Below, one piece after another: positions 39,475-51,217 of a stretch of DNA of 64,000 bases (within the stretch, counting starts at the first letter, position 1; each line of letters begins with the position of its first letter). The DNA lies in contig JAACJO010000001.1 in assembly GCA_013368445.1 (NCBI GenBank), positions 620,001 to 684,000 of the forward strand. The letters are read 5' to 3'. Both the position numbers and the translations under genes were made by a program. The DNA is from Leucocoprinus leucothites (lineage: Eukaryota > Basidiomycota > Agaricomycetes > Agaricales > Agaricaceae). Under the pieces are notes generated by a model. It saw only the letters and a list, made by a program, of their open reading frames with translations. It searched no databases and was not told where the DNA came from.

Positions 39475-40628
39475 CGACAGATTTAGGCCCTAGGACTATA
39501 TGGCTATGGAGATACTTTTACTAGTGAGCCATACGGCGCATAGAAATTATCTTAGTTGAGCAACCCCATAATTTCCTCTTGATGCGTCCCACTCTTGTAC
39601 ATATTTGCATTACATAGCTTATTTACGCTGTGTTGATTGGAGTCGATTTGACCAAGGGAATCTACAGGTGCCAATCTTCAATAGCGTACAAGTCCTATGC
39701 TGGCCCGGGACTTGAATTCCCCGATGTACACGATCTCCCTGTCAACGACCCACTTTTCCTCAGTAATACGGCTGATGATAAGCCGCAGGATCCCCTAGTT
39801 TATTTTCCTCATTCACTTACCTGGAAACGAGAGGGAATAGCTGGAGGATTTATCCAAACTGCCTGTCAGCCCTAATATCGTATGTATCGTAAGAAATGTA
39901 CGCGCAGGTCGGACTTGGATGTCATGAATGCGCGTAGCACCATCCTAAGCAACTCTGTTTGGGTCATGTCAGCAGACCAATATCCTACACAAAGGACACC
40001 CTTGATTCAGGTCTATGAAGGCACTAACCTATTTATATCTAGTACACGATGGAGCTGCTTCCGTTCACTTTGGCATCGTTCACGTCGACCCGTGAATTTC
40101 TTGTTAATGGTGTCAGTGACGGACAAGGATCAGAAGGCGAGAGATATGAATCGCTTGTGAAGCAGGTAGTGGATATAACAAACTTCCACGAGTTTGGGCC
40201 TGTGCCCAAGCCATTTACCACCCCGGTCTATATAGAGCCTGCTCATGGGAACACAGTCGACGACCTATCAACTAATTTCTCTGCGCTTGGCTACGGAGAT
40301 AATTTTATAGTAGTGAGCCATACGGCGTGTAGCAATTATCTTAATTGAGTACCTCCGTAATTCCCTCTTAGCGCGTCCCAGTTTACGTTGTTTTAATTGG
40401 AGTCAAGCTGATCAAGGAAACCCGCAAATGCCGATCCTCAATATTTCAATATGTAACATACGACTCTTATCCTGGCCTACCAAGCAATCCCCGATGTACA
40501 CAACGTCGTATGTATCATGAAAGAGGCTCCTGGCACAGGCCGGCTTTTCAATGTGCAACGTTACTGTGGACTGTAACTTGATTCGCTTTAACATTTATGC
40601 CAGTAGACCGATGCCCTACACAAAGGGT
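39118..40628. repeat. tandem duplication of arrestin-like B terminal exon and 3' flank
   Basis: Two direct copies, about 39118-39999 and 40001-40628, offset by 883 bp. Each begins with ACCCTT(A/G)ATTC(G/A)GGTCTATGA, runs through the intron end and the terminal exon starting at TA(T/C)ACGATGGAG, then into 3' flank with shared blocks such as GTGAGCCATACGGCG and CTACACAAAGG. The second copy lacks about 92 bp near the end of the coding part and about 130 bp of flank. Exon identity is high, so the event is fairly young. Confidence 0.88.
40043..40348 (+). CDS. duplicated terminal exon of arrestin-like gene B (possible alternative last exon)
   Basis: This is an open exon of 306 nt in the second repeat copy. 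It is preceded by an AG acceptor (ATATCTAG) and starts with TACACGATGGAG in the same phase 0 as the first copy (39163). It encodes 101 residues; the first about 80 closely match the first copy (LPFTLASFTSTREFLVNG, FHEFGPVPKPFT). It then ends differently, with SALGYGDNFIVVSHTACSNYLN, because the 92-bp deletion shifts into former 3' flank. It has no start of its own, so it is either a relic or a downstream alternative exon spliced to 39105. Confidence 0.5.
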   Translation, partial: YTMELLPFTLASFTSTREFLVNGVSDGQGSEGERYESLVKQVVDITNFHEFGPVPKPFTTPVYIEPAHGNTVDDLSTNFSALGYGDNFIVVSHTACSNYLN

Positions 40629-42418
40629 GACGGTCAGCTACCAGGATATAATACAACGGCAGCGATCGGAGTGGAATAAGACAGAATCGCTTTTCATCGG
40701 ATGGAATTCGCGTATATGCCGCAACTGCTACTTTGCTGCCTCGTTTTCGGAGTTGAACAAGCTGATTGGAACGTCAGATTGCTTAGTGCTTGGAAGGCAA
40801 AGTTAGGCGAGCCATCATGCATCAATGTTCAAGCTTTCAATTGTGACGTCAAGCCAGAAGTACCATTGTCAGGTTTTTGTCTAGCCATCCAAGTGGACAT
40901 TCGTGGTAGATGGTTAATCTACTCTGGCCTCTGTAGGAATAGCAATGAAGAATACCTTCCATGAGATTTCTTTCAGGCTTCGAGCTCCAAGGTGACTCCA
41001 AGTACCTCGCTAAACCAATCAAATCAAAACTTTAAAAATGAGCCTGATAAGCGAGAAAAGAAGCTTAGTTTCCTGGGACCTGATCGCAATCTGTAGCACG
41101 GGAATACCACATAAGGCAACAGTATCGAGTAGATTTCTAGCAGCTTTTATTAGTCGAAGAGGACAATGATAAGCAGGAACAGATTAAGCACAAAATGATG
41201 GCCTGGCGATCGAGCGAGAGCTTCGGAACAAAATGAAAGTATTCTATAGGAGTAAGAAGCGGTGAAAGGCAAACCATGATAATTCGGGAGCGAGAGAAGC
41301 TTTAGCATTACACTACAAAGTCCCTGATAACGACGGGGTACACTAGAATATAACCAGCACTCCACAGGTACAGCCCTTGGCACCACGTTTGGGTAGGCGT
41401 GTTGCTCACAAAAGGTCACGAGGTACCCAGTAGATAGGCATCAAGTTCGAAAGTGGGAAGAGCAGTCGTCCACGAGGTTGTGTTCTGCGGGTTAAGACCG
41501 GAAGATAGGTGAGGTACACCGCTCATAATGAAGCCTAGATAAGGAGGATCTTCTTGGTTTGGGACAATGATTAACTAGAAGGGGGCTGTGGAGTTTGGGG
41601 ATTGAATTGAAGGCGTAGATCCTTCTACTCAGCTGATCTGTCGTGGCTGAGAGACTCGATACAGGGACTGGCATGGGTCCTCTTGTCAACGAATTTCGCT
41701 ACGTCATTCCACTGGGCATCAAAAGAGAGCGGAAAGAGCGGGGGAACCGAAAAGGTGATTGAGTAAGCAGGCCCTCCTCGAATGGGTCGAGCCCAGGCCG
41801 GTGGAGAGAAGACGCCCTCGCCAGGCAAAAATAGAGTCCGAGTTTATGCGAGTGAGACCTGCTGAATTGACGACAGAGCAAAAATCAAATACCTGGGGCG
41901 TTGTCTGGATGGGCTGCCAGAGGTTGAGGCTAATCCAATTGGTAATCCTACGATAGACGGAAAACAGGCGTGAGCAGGGAACGAACGTGGTATAGAGAGA
42001 GGGAGGAGTACGAGTTGCCTAATTGGAGTCTAGATTTAGGCGAACGCAGGATCAGGAGAATAGCGGAAGGAATCTTGAAGACGGGTTTTAGTTCTCCACG
42101 AGGAGGGCAAATTTCGGGTGCGCCGTCCGACTATTCCTTTCTTGGCGTTGTGTCCTGATGCGCGCTCGGCCGTTGTCCACACCCATTCATGTCGGTTGTT
42201 CAAATCGTGTGCACAGAATTGAGAGGGAGGACAGAGTGTGTGATGCCGGCGGTATAGAAGTACTGGCTTTGTTATTTTAGTACAGAGGGGATCAGAGAAA
42301 TGAAAGAAAAAGAAGAGCAGAAGACGCTTATCAGGTTGGGTGGATGGAGATAAGCAAAGACTAGCGTGACTCCACTTGCAAAGTATAAAAATCACACCCA
42401 CACCCTCTTCCTTTCCCT
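40629..42418. other. 1.8 kb without a confident gene
   Basis: Holds the right flank of the duplicated exon and the promoter of the ACT-domain gene. Short ORFs on both strands (for example 42036-42401 minus) show no family motif or consistent splice pattern. No tRNA-like internal promoter pair was found by eye. Confidence 0.45.
42384..42391 (+). promoter_or_regulatory. TATA box of ACT-domain gene
   Basis: TATAAAAA begins 35 bp upstream of the ATG at 42419. This is close for a TATA box, implying either a very short leader or a start slightly downstream. Confidence 0.4.
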
Positions 42419-44349
42419 ATGGCTGACGCTCTCACCATTTCTCTTCTCCCTGTCCCTCTTGCTCTCGTCCACATCCCTCGTACTCGTCTCCCCTCTCTCT
42501 CCCACCCTGTCCTCAGGCACATCCTTAACCCTTCCCCAGCATTTTTCACCGTCACTGCCAATGAAATCGAGATTTCGTTATTTGTAGACTGGGAACATGT
42601 ACATGATTTTGATATCATTGCAAGAAAAGACAGACGCTCTATGCGTGATGATCCTGTCGAGATTTCCTACGAGCCTTGGAGTGTCCTCCAGGTAGACTCG
42701 CATACTGACCAGTATGGTGCGTACTATTTACTTCTTCGGCTGCATATGCATTCATTCGCTAACTCTGCACGTTTAGACAACTCGGGTGCACGTGTCAATG
42801 AGCTCTCCGGGCCCCTTGCGGCGGCTGGTATTTCAATTCTGTACCAGTCATCCTACATGTGTGATTTCATCTTTGTGCGTTTTTTTATTTTTACCTCTCC
42901 CCTAAATTTCACTCGCTTATCATTTCGCCAGGTCAAGGAATCGTGCCTACACGAGGCTCTTACACTATTCGAGACAGCCGGCTTTGACCTCTACACTTCC
43001 AACATGACATCCACACCAATGTCATCATACCCACCCACTATGTCCTACTCATCCACAACCGCATCTTCACCCACCGTCCTCACCCTCACACACACCTCAC
43101 CCGGGATCCTCCCGCAATCATCATCCACGCCTACATCGTGTTCCATCACTCCCAACGGTCGACATTCTTCCATCCACCAAATAGGTGAACGGGCCAAATC
43201 GCATTCGCCTACATCTAGTGAAGTGCGGATACTTGACCCAGACCTCGCTTGTGTCGGACTTTCGGATGAATTAGGTGTGGATCACTGGGGTTTAAAAATA
43301 GTTAAATTGGTGGCGTTTCCTGAACTCATACCGTCCTCGCCAAGGAAAAAGTCAACAACGTCGATCCTTTCCTCGTCTTCGCGTTCTTCAAGTTTTGAAG
43401 AGGGTGAGGATGATGATGGGTACTTTTCGCATTCACCCCACTCTCTCTCTACACCATCCTTGCCTGCTGCAGTTGTTGGGCAGAATAGCTCTTCGCGGAG
43501 GTCGAGTCTGTCGTCTGGTAATTCAGGGCCTGCTACTCGATCACGTCTTGGATCGGGACACAGTCTTCCGCCAATTAACACCACCGAGCTCCTTGGTTCA
43601 CCTACACTTGCCACATCGCCGACTTCAGCCATCACATCTTCCTCCATCCCTTCAAGTATCGCTCCCTCTCCACATATTCCACAAGTCTCATCCGAAACAC
43701 ACCACCAGACTAGAAAACAGTCTCTTACATTACCATCTTCGTCCCTCCCTGTACCTTTCTTCTCCTTCACGCGAACCCAAGAAGGTTCATCCTTAACTGC
43801 CGATGTCAAAACTCTGGCTGCTCTGTTCCCACCTGAAGAGAGGCACTTGTTGGTATGCTGCAACAGCCTTGATTTCGGGTCGTCTTTGAGTGACAGTGAG
43901 GAGGAGGATGAGGGTGTGGATAATGAGTTTGTTGAAGGGATGGATGATTTGCATTTGCGTGATGAGGTAGATGATTTGGAAGATGCTGGTGACGATATGA
44001 GTATTGGAGAGTTGAAGTGTTTGCAGATTGATTTGAGGCGATTTGGGTTAGGTGGGTGCTATCCTTCTCTTGTTTTCGAGTGGCTGTATGCTGACTATAT
44101 GCGCTCTGTATGATGACTATATGCGCTCTGTATGACAGATAAATATGGTCTGGTGAACAAGTTCTCTCGAGTCCTTGGTGAAAATGGGGTGAACCACATG
44201 TACAGCTCGACTTTCAAAACTGCGAATCTACTCGTGCGTTACGCGTCCTTCTAACTCTTAGTGTTGTTCCATCGAAAATTGATCCTTGATTGCTCTAGGT
44301 AAATAAAAGACACTCCAGGAGAGCACAAGCCCTCCTCCGCGGGTGCTAA
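42419..44349 (+). CDS. ACT_7 / CASTOR-like amino-acid-sensor-type protein
   Basis: Model: join(42419..42716,42777..42874,42932..44051,44139..44233,44299..44349), 1662 nt, 553 aa. It contains a CASTOR/GATS-like ACT_7 fold: the motif RVNELSGPLAAAGISILYQSSYMCDFIFVKE near residues 105-136, and a second ACT half at the C-terminus (FGLDKYGLVNKFS, ENGVNHMYSSTFKTANLLVNKRH, about residues 510-545). Human CASTOR proteins bind arginine and regulate TORC1 through GATOR2; a similar sensing role is inference. Between the halves sit about 300 residues rich in Ser, Thr and Pro with an acidic patch, much longer than the animal linker. Introns 1, 2 and 4 are ordinary; intron 3 ends in a 22-bp tandem duplication next to its acceptor. 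Confidence 0.82.
44092..44135 (+). repeat. 22-bp perfect tandem duplication at an intron 3' end
   Basis: Two adjacent identical 22-bp units (TGACTATATGCGCTCTGTATGA) lie inside intron 3 of the ACT-domain gene. The second is followed directly by the CAG acceptor at 44136-44138. Each unit carries a candidate CTGAC/TTGAC-like branch region. Confidence 0.95.
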
Positions 44350-46788
44350 AACTCGAACGAAAATGTTTCTTTTGACCCGAACCTCTCCATCTATCCGAAC
44401 CCCTCTCTATCTATCCGAATCACTCCGAAACGCATACACCCACCTCACTTCGTTCTCTGAACCCTACCATTCACGCCTTCAAAAAGAAGAAAATTACCGA
44501 CATGATGAATGAACCTCATCTCGTCCGGACCAAAAAACCGAAAATTCAATTTCTGACGAATGTTAGGACCGATATCTCCGCTCCCCTTATCCACTCTGAT
44601 TTCCTGAGGGCCATTTGGTCCCTCAAATTCCTCACCCTTTTTTGTTTCTCTCACCTCGCTTTCCCTTGATTTTCCCTGAAAATCATCTCATCGGGGTAGT
44701 CACCTTACCCTGAAGATCCTAACGCATGCCCAATATTCAAATTCTAGGCCAGGTGTCCATCGTCGCGCTGGACCCCTGTCGCTTTTTGTTTCGATAATAA
44801 TCAAAACAAGTCTCCATTCGTTTCTCTTGAGCCTCAAGGTCATGGATCCGACCCCACCGTCTATCCGGAGGATATTGCGATTCGCGCGCGGGTACAAGTA
44901 CGACCAGTGGGAAATCGATATGCCACTCCACTATCTACAAGCCCTCACCAGATTCAATTTCATTTCCGCCGACCCTTTTCACTTCGATAACGTCTATCGA
45001 GGCGTTAGAACACATGGATCGACTATGACCCACCGCTAGACGTCAGAGTCTCTTCCCTGACTATGTTACTTCCCAACGGTTCGGCTTCGATTGCTTATCT
45101 ATGTGGTGATGAATGCCCCAGATTTCGATCACTCGGGGGATTGTGCCACAGCTAGGGGTGGATTTCGCCTGTTGGGCGACCTGTGGTTGAAGCGAAGCAT
45201 CCAATGAGTTTGACGTTTGACGTTCTTCGCTGGTAACAATGTGTCTAAACCCTCGATTGTTGATCGCAAGGGTTCGAGGGTTTGTTTGTCGGTGGTCAAA
45301 GGGTTACTGTTATCTCTGACGAGATAATGTAACTACACAATTACTTCTGAACACTTCTTTTTTCTTCTTCTTTCCCCCTCACCTTCTTTTCGTTCTTGGG
45401 TGATTCTAGGTGTGTAAGTTATCCATTCATCCCAGTCTTCTACTCGTTACTTCCCCATACGTACTCTTCCAAAGACGTTCGTTCTTCGCGCATCATTACA
45501 TCGTTCAATCAGTCTGTCTCATTGACGCTCCTTTCCCCTCTCTTCTCTTCGCGGCCTATTTGTATTACTATATACTTGTACATAAACCTCATACGCCACT
45601 CGTGTGGACATTACATCCTATCCCTCCTTTTTTCCACCTATGTAATGTACACTGTATATCTCGATTTCTTGTGTATATGTATCTACATACTTATCGAAAA
45701 CTCACAGCCACATTCATTCCCTCACTCACCCGTCTCTTTGTACACGCACAAAGCATCCCAGCACAAAACACCTACCTCTTCCTTGTTCCGTCGCTTAAGC
45801 AATTAGAGTTTAAATCTAATTATAGCCACATCCTCCGAAAGACTCGGAACTCATTTACCTGGGTCGAGGGATATCGATGGAGGCTGGAAATAGATTCCAA
45901 TGCTGCTAAACATATAGAATATTTGTTTCTTATTGTGATCTATCCCCTTCGACGGCTGATGAGAAGCTCGCTTGTGTTTACTTGAATGAGAACTTCCGTA
46001 CTCAGGCCTGTACTAATTTTAGGGTTTTACTGGGTTGAGGGGGTAAAGAGTGATTACATGCTTGCTTTAAGTATTTGAGTATGTTCTGTTTGATAGCCAA
46101 GCTTTTGGGTGGAACAAATACGCGAGTAGAAAGTCTACTGTGAATAATCTGTGTATTGCTTCTGTCAAGTCGTGATAGTAGTACGGACGTCAAAGAAAAA
46201 AAGGGAGAAAAACATGCCCTGACCAGCCTCGGGCGTAAGAGCAAAAGTGAAGTAGTCTCTACCCAAAACCACAAATGAGGAAGGTTCATCGACAAGAGCG
46301 ATATCAAGGGAGGTACCAGACTCGAAGAAGGTAGAAAGAGAAAAAAAACGGGAGTTCAATCCCAAGGGGAAAAGAAACAGCTACCAATACCATACCATGT
46401 ACAGAAAGACCAGAAGAAAAAAATGCGTGAATGATGAATGCCTAGTATACACAAATGTGTAATGTACAAGTGGGAATGAAAGTGTGTGCGGAAGGCGGAG
46501 GATTAGGAAGAGACGTATGCAACAAGGACGAGAGTAATATGCGATTGTCTATGTAGGATTCACTATAATGACGGGGTATCATCAACTAAGGAGTGTGCGG
46601 CGATGTCGTGGCGGAGGGGCATTAAGAGTGGATATAGATGGAGATGAGGGGAGGCGTAGGTATAAGGTTGGGGTGGTAACGAGGAGAGATAGGTGTGGCG
46701 TGAAAAGAGATGGGGTGATGGTCGTACCTGGCACAACTAGGTGCCACAAATCGAAGAGTAGCAACAACAAAAAAGGGTCAAAGGCACT
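44350..46788. other. 2.4 kb gene-poor stretch with pyrimidine tracts
   Basis: The largest gap in the window, between two convergent genes. It contains imperfect repeats of CTATCTATCCGAA near 44385-44420 and a T/C-rich tract at about 45350-45560. The 191-codon plus frame at 45410-45985 is low complexity and lacks start context or splice support, so I do not call it. Confidence 0.5.
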
Positions 46789-48999
46789 TCAGGCAACAGC
46801 AACAGCTGATACCAATGTCCGTGTCCGCACATTATGGGGTCCTCCCAAATACCAACCGTCCAGCGGAGGCAAATCATCATCTTCATCCGTCGCTACAGCC
46901 GCCGCCAAATGCACCGGTTGCATCAAACTCGGCTTAGGCGAAAATCCCTCCATGACGCCATCAAGCGGAGAATCCTCCTCTTCAATCACCGGTAAAGAAA
47001 CGCGAAGCATAGAAGCGCTGTGGTGGTAATACTCGTCTACCGCGTTTTTGGCGATAGCTAAAGCCAAAGCGCGGTCATCTTCGTCGTCCTCGTCAATCAC
47101 AAAACTCGGTCGCCGCACGCTAAAGAAGCCGCGTAAAAATGTCGTATCGTCCGTTGGCGTTTCAGGACCTGGAGATGATGGTCGCGAGAGTGGTGGGCTC
47201 TCAGAGTGATCCACCTCCAGCTCATCTTCAACCTCGTAATCAGCGTCTTCGATTTGAACATCATCGTCCTCTTCTTCCTCATCATCACCAGATCCTAAGA
47301 AAAACCTGGAGGAAGCAGCGGATGACGTCGCGTATCTTGGTTCCGGCTCTTCTCCCTCGTCTTCACCTGAATTGATATAGTTGACTCGGGAAGAAGGCAC
47401 AGTGAGATAACGGCCATCCTGAGGATCATTAACGGCATTATGCCACGGGATCCAGGGGTTTTGAGGAGGCGGGCTACTGATGAGAATGTGTGGGGCAACG
47501 AATGGACAAGATGATTCGAGGACTGTGGCGCCAGGCATATGCTTAGTGCCTGCGAGCAAAGGCTGAAAGGAGTTCAGTCGTGATTTCAGTTGGAATGAGT
47601 AAATGCTATACCTCTGCGGGATCCATCCACACAAATGGTTTTTCGATCGAGGCTAAGAACTCGGGCACTTCGTAACGTCGGCGAAATACCGGAGCACGAG
47701 CACTAGCTGCATATGCCTACCAAAACGTGTTCAACAGACGCTGGGAACTGATTCAGGGTTAGGGACTTACAACAGCTTTACACTGGTGTTTCTGGAGTGC
47801 CTTGGCCACATGGTACAGTATGAGTCGCTCATTGGCAGTGGCTTCAACCTGATGTTGCATTAGTCAAAGGATCGGAGAAGAGACAGATTTGCTCGTACAA
47901 AGGAGTGGAACCGCGAATGGCAGAAGACGCGTTTTGAGAGGACAACAGTCCCTTTTTCTGGACCCTCGTCAACGAGGGTGCTGTCACCAGAAGACTGGCT
48001 GTTAGATTCCTGCGGAGCGGGCTGACAATAGGAGGGGCCTAATCGGCCTGTAGCCAGGTCATAGGGTGGCACCATTAAGAAACCCGACCACTGCGGGAGA
48101 GTGCGGTTGTTCCAAGGGATATAGAAGTCATTCGGCGTCTCTTCAGCTGGGGTGATGACTATATGCGGGGCGAGATGAGGACAGTCCGAATGCAGAACGA
48201 TGTTGCTTGGCTCCTTAAAGTACTCTCGTAAAATGTCCTGCGTGGGATATGCTTTAGTTCGTCTCGTGTGCCCGCAAACGCGTGCTAACCAACCTTATCA
48301 CGTTCTTCCGCCCAACTTGAATACCCTAAACTTTGCACTGCGTACGATGCGTATGAAAAACCACCAAGCTGGAAGGCAAAGTCAATGCAAAGTAAAAAGA
48401 GACATAAAATCCCTCACCATGTCATGAGGGTTGTGGAAGAGGAGCTCAATCGGTTCCAGAGACGCAGCACCCGGTATTTCAAGCTGTCCGTCAAGCTCAC
48501 ATGGCCGCCACATGTTTTCACGCGGCAGACATGAGGCGATTGCAGTGTGAATGGGGGCGTGATAAGCGAGTTTGTGCATTAAAGCGCCGACATTGGTAGC
48601 CAGGGTTTTGTGTGCGCGAAAAGGGCGAGTGGGATGCGGATCAGGCTGGGGAAGATGGTTAATATAGACGATGTGATGACGATAAGAAAGACAGGCTACA
48701 TGTACTCCGGCAACTTTTGAAGCCCGTGTCCTGTCATTCTCCTCTTCCTTGATCTCGTACGCGGTGATAGAACACCCGTCCCCTGTCCATTTCGTGACTT
48801 TCGCCGCCCCCTCACCCGACGCGTCGGTCCACGTGACACTACCCTCACTGTCACTCTCCGCGGCTTGTACGCGCTCTGCATCGGCAGACATGTCAGTTGG
48901 CGTAATCGGTGATAGTGAACCCATGTACGAACGCTGGATGCGACTGCGAGACTGCAGTGTCCTTATAGCTGTCCAGGTCTTGATCTGCTGCAAGAGCAT
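46789..48999 (-). CDS. hypothetical protein, six exons
   Basis: Model: complement(join(46789..47562,47612..47716,47771..47848,47899..48237,48294..48368,48418..48999)), 1953 nt, 650 aa, all boundaries phase 0. I do not recognise the family. The N-terminal third is acidic, then enters an ordered region with VHVACLSYRHHIVYINHLP, LAYHAPIHTAIA and IELLFHNPHDM. Then follow a short exon (FSYASYAVQSLGYSSWAEER), a VLHSDCPHLAPHIVITPAEETPNDFYIPWNN block, and ATANERLILYHVAKALQKHQCKAVAYAASARAP. The motif CPHLAPHIVI returns as CPFVAPHILISSPPPQNPWIPWHNA in the last exon, an internal repeat. The C-terminus is highly Asp/Glu-rich (near residues 500-530). Met 48924 (MGSLSPITP) is an alternative start. Function unknown. 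Confidence 0.72.
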
Positions 49000-49472
49000 T
49001 TTATGTTACGAAGTGTCGGGTAGCCGCAGGCGGCTGAGGCGAGCAGCGGAACGAAAGACTAACGCAGAGCCAGACCACGAACCGGCGAGGGAGGAGGCTA
49101 AGGACAAAAGGTAACACGATGTTTCGCCTACCAGGCGACTCAGAAATATATACAATTGCAAATGTGTCCTTTTTATCAGTGGGCTCATTTAGGCGCTATG
49201 CCGCTTTCGGATCGATCATTCCAATATGAAACTTCCTCTTAAGTTCCACATACCCTGCTGTTTCATTTTCTCCCTGTTCGTTGCTCAGTAATATCGGTAG
49301 TAGTGGATTCACAATTTGATAGCGAATGCTCGACAGTATTGAGAACCTTAAGAGTCTAAGCGGCCATGTACAATACCCCGAGTCTCCGAGGCTCAACTCG
49401 ATTAATGCGTTGTGGAGTAAGGACAATTCATCTACACGGGCCTCCGACCGCGCTTTTTGCCCGAAAGAATCT
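49000..49472. other. intergenic
   Basis: 473 bp between the SDR stop and the start of the six-exon hypothetical gene, both on minus. It presumably contains the latter's promoter. No gene is supported. Confidence 0.45.
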
Positions 49473-51217
49473 TCAGTCCTTCTTTGAAGCCGGTACAGCA
49501 CCTTCATCTTCTCGCCTGCCACTAACTTTGGTGAAATGCGACATCGCATGAGTCGCCGATGTAACCTGCGAGAGTTAAATTTGAGTCGGGACTGCGTAAC
49601 AGCCGTAAAATGCAGCGACACTCACATATTGTACGAAATCATACACGAAACTCGGTACAAGTCTTAGATACGGCACCAAATGCGTGTAAAACGGAACCAT
49701 GATTGTCTGGGATTGCTGCCAATCAAGGGCGGCAATGATTGGTTTGACCACATCAATAGGCTGGACTGATGGGAAGAAGAATTGGTAGAGGCCGTTCTGC
49801 GGAAAAGATATCGTCGAGAAGAGTGGAGTTAGAATGTGTCCCGGACACACAACCGTGGTCCGGATTCCAGGTGCTTTGTAACTAGGAAAGAATGTGGATG
49901 AGCATCGAAGTCTAGACGCCACATCCATATGACCCACTGGTTATTCAGCTCATCACGAAGTGTGTCGTTTAACGATATTACTGCGGCCTTGGAAGCATTG
50001 TAGTCGGCTGTAGTAAAATAACGAGTGAGATTCATTGTTCGTAATAACTCCACGCTCATAGCAACATACACATCCGTGGGGCGCCGACGATGCCCATGAC
50101 GGAGGCAACAGTCACCTAAGCATTTCATTGCGGATTTAGATTACAATGCCAAGCAATGTATACAATCAACGGGCTCACAATATGACCTGATTTCTTCTTG
50201 AGCATATCGGGGAGGAATGCCTTAATGGTCCACCAATGAGCCAAAGTGTTCACTCCGAAAGTCCTAACAGGACGTAGAAATGAGCATCATCGCGCAACAA
50301 TGAAAGGATCAAACTCTTACTGTTGAATATCCTTCTCATTTAGATCAAGGATCAACTTTCCTTGGATAACTCCTGCATTGTTGACGAGTATAGTTGGTTC
50401 TCCGAGCTAAGACGGAACATCAGCTTCATGAGCACAATGGCATCATAATGCAAAACCGGAACAAACTTCTTCTTTGATACGTTTAGCGACAGCTTCAACC
50501 TCTGACCATTGGGACACGTCGCACTTGTAATACGTGATATTATCTACCAAAATCAAAAAGAAATTGTCATGAGCAATTTTTTGGAAGTAGTGGATACCAT
50601 CACAACTACAAAATGCGACGCACAGTTCTCCGTTTGGATAGGCTTCACATCAAGAACAACGACTGTGACGTTTCGAACAGCAAGTGTATTGGCCAGGAGC
50701 TCTCCGATGCCAGAAGACCCTAGACACATAGCTCAGCCTCGCCGAAAAAATTTCGGAGAACGTTTCATGGTTTGTTGGCATCGTTGACTGACCTCCAGTG
50801 ATGACTACGATTTGCTCGTCCCAATCCAAAGCCTTAGGGGCAAACAGCAGATTCCCTTGGTTCCTATACAGCAGCGAAATCCACTTGACGAACCCTGGAC
50901 GGAATCCCGACGTATGAGCAATGATCGTCGATCCTCAACTGACTAAGATGGACTCACAGAAAATAGAAACAGCCGCACAATGGGCTGCAGCATAAACGAC
51001 GGATGGGCTGTTTATCTTTTCACCTTGGAAGAAGAAAAACACGGGTATAAAGAAAGTGAAAAAGGGACCTAATATAGCACACGTGGCGCATTCATTAATG
51101 AGAAAGAAAGAACACCAAATATGAAAACGTACTGAAAGCAGTGTGGGACAAGACTTTGACAACCAGGTCAATGTCGAAGTTGTCGAAAACAAGAGAGGGT
51201 TCTTGTTGAGGCGGCAT
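49473..51217 (-). CDS. short-chain dehydrogenase/reductase, membrane-anchored type
   Basis: Model: complement(join(49473..49565,49626..49881,49938..50007,50070..50115,50179..50263,50321..50406,50467..50543,50624..50719,50793..50894,50958..51068,51133..51217)), 1107 nt, 368 aa, eleven exons in frame. It is a classical SDR with a Rossmann nucleotide site TGGSSGIG (from Thr98), LDVK at the end of the second strand, NNAG (166-169) and the triad Ser219, Tyr232, Lys236 (YNASK). A PG motif (VVCPGHILTPLF) also occurs. The N-terminus has a hydrophobic segment (FFTFFIPVFFFF, about residues 31-42) and a second around AAHCAAVSIFWF, so it is probably anchored in the ER, like retinol/sterol-type SDRs. The hydride substrate cannot be deduced. 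Confidence 0.92.

Noticed and set aside
39160..40480. Transposon interpretation of the repeated arrestin tail
   Set aside because: Only two copies, with exon and 3' flank but no transposase, terminal inverted repeats or target-site duplication seen; a local tandem duplication explains it better.
43282..43863. 193-codon minus ORF
   Set aside because: Antisense shadow of the Ser-rich linker of the ACT-domain gene.
45410..45985. 191-codon plus ORF
   Set aside because: Arises from a T/C-rich tract; low-complexity Ser/Leu/Tyr composition and overlapping frames indicate a chance frame.
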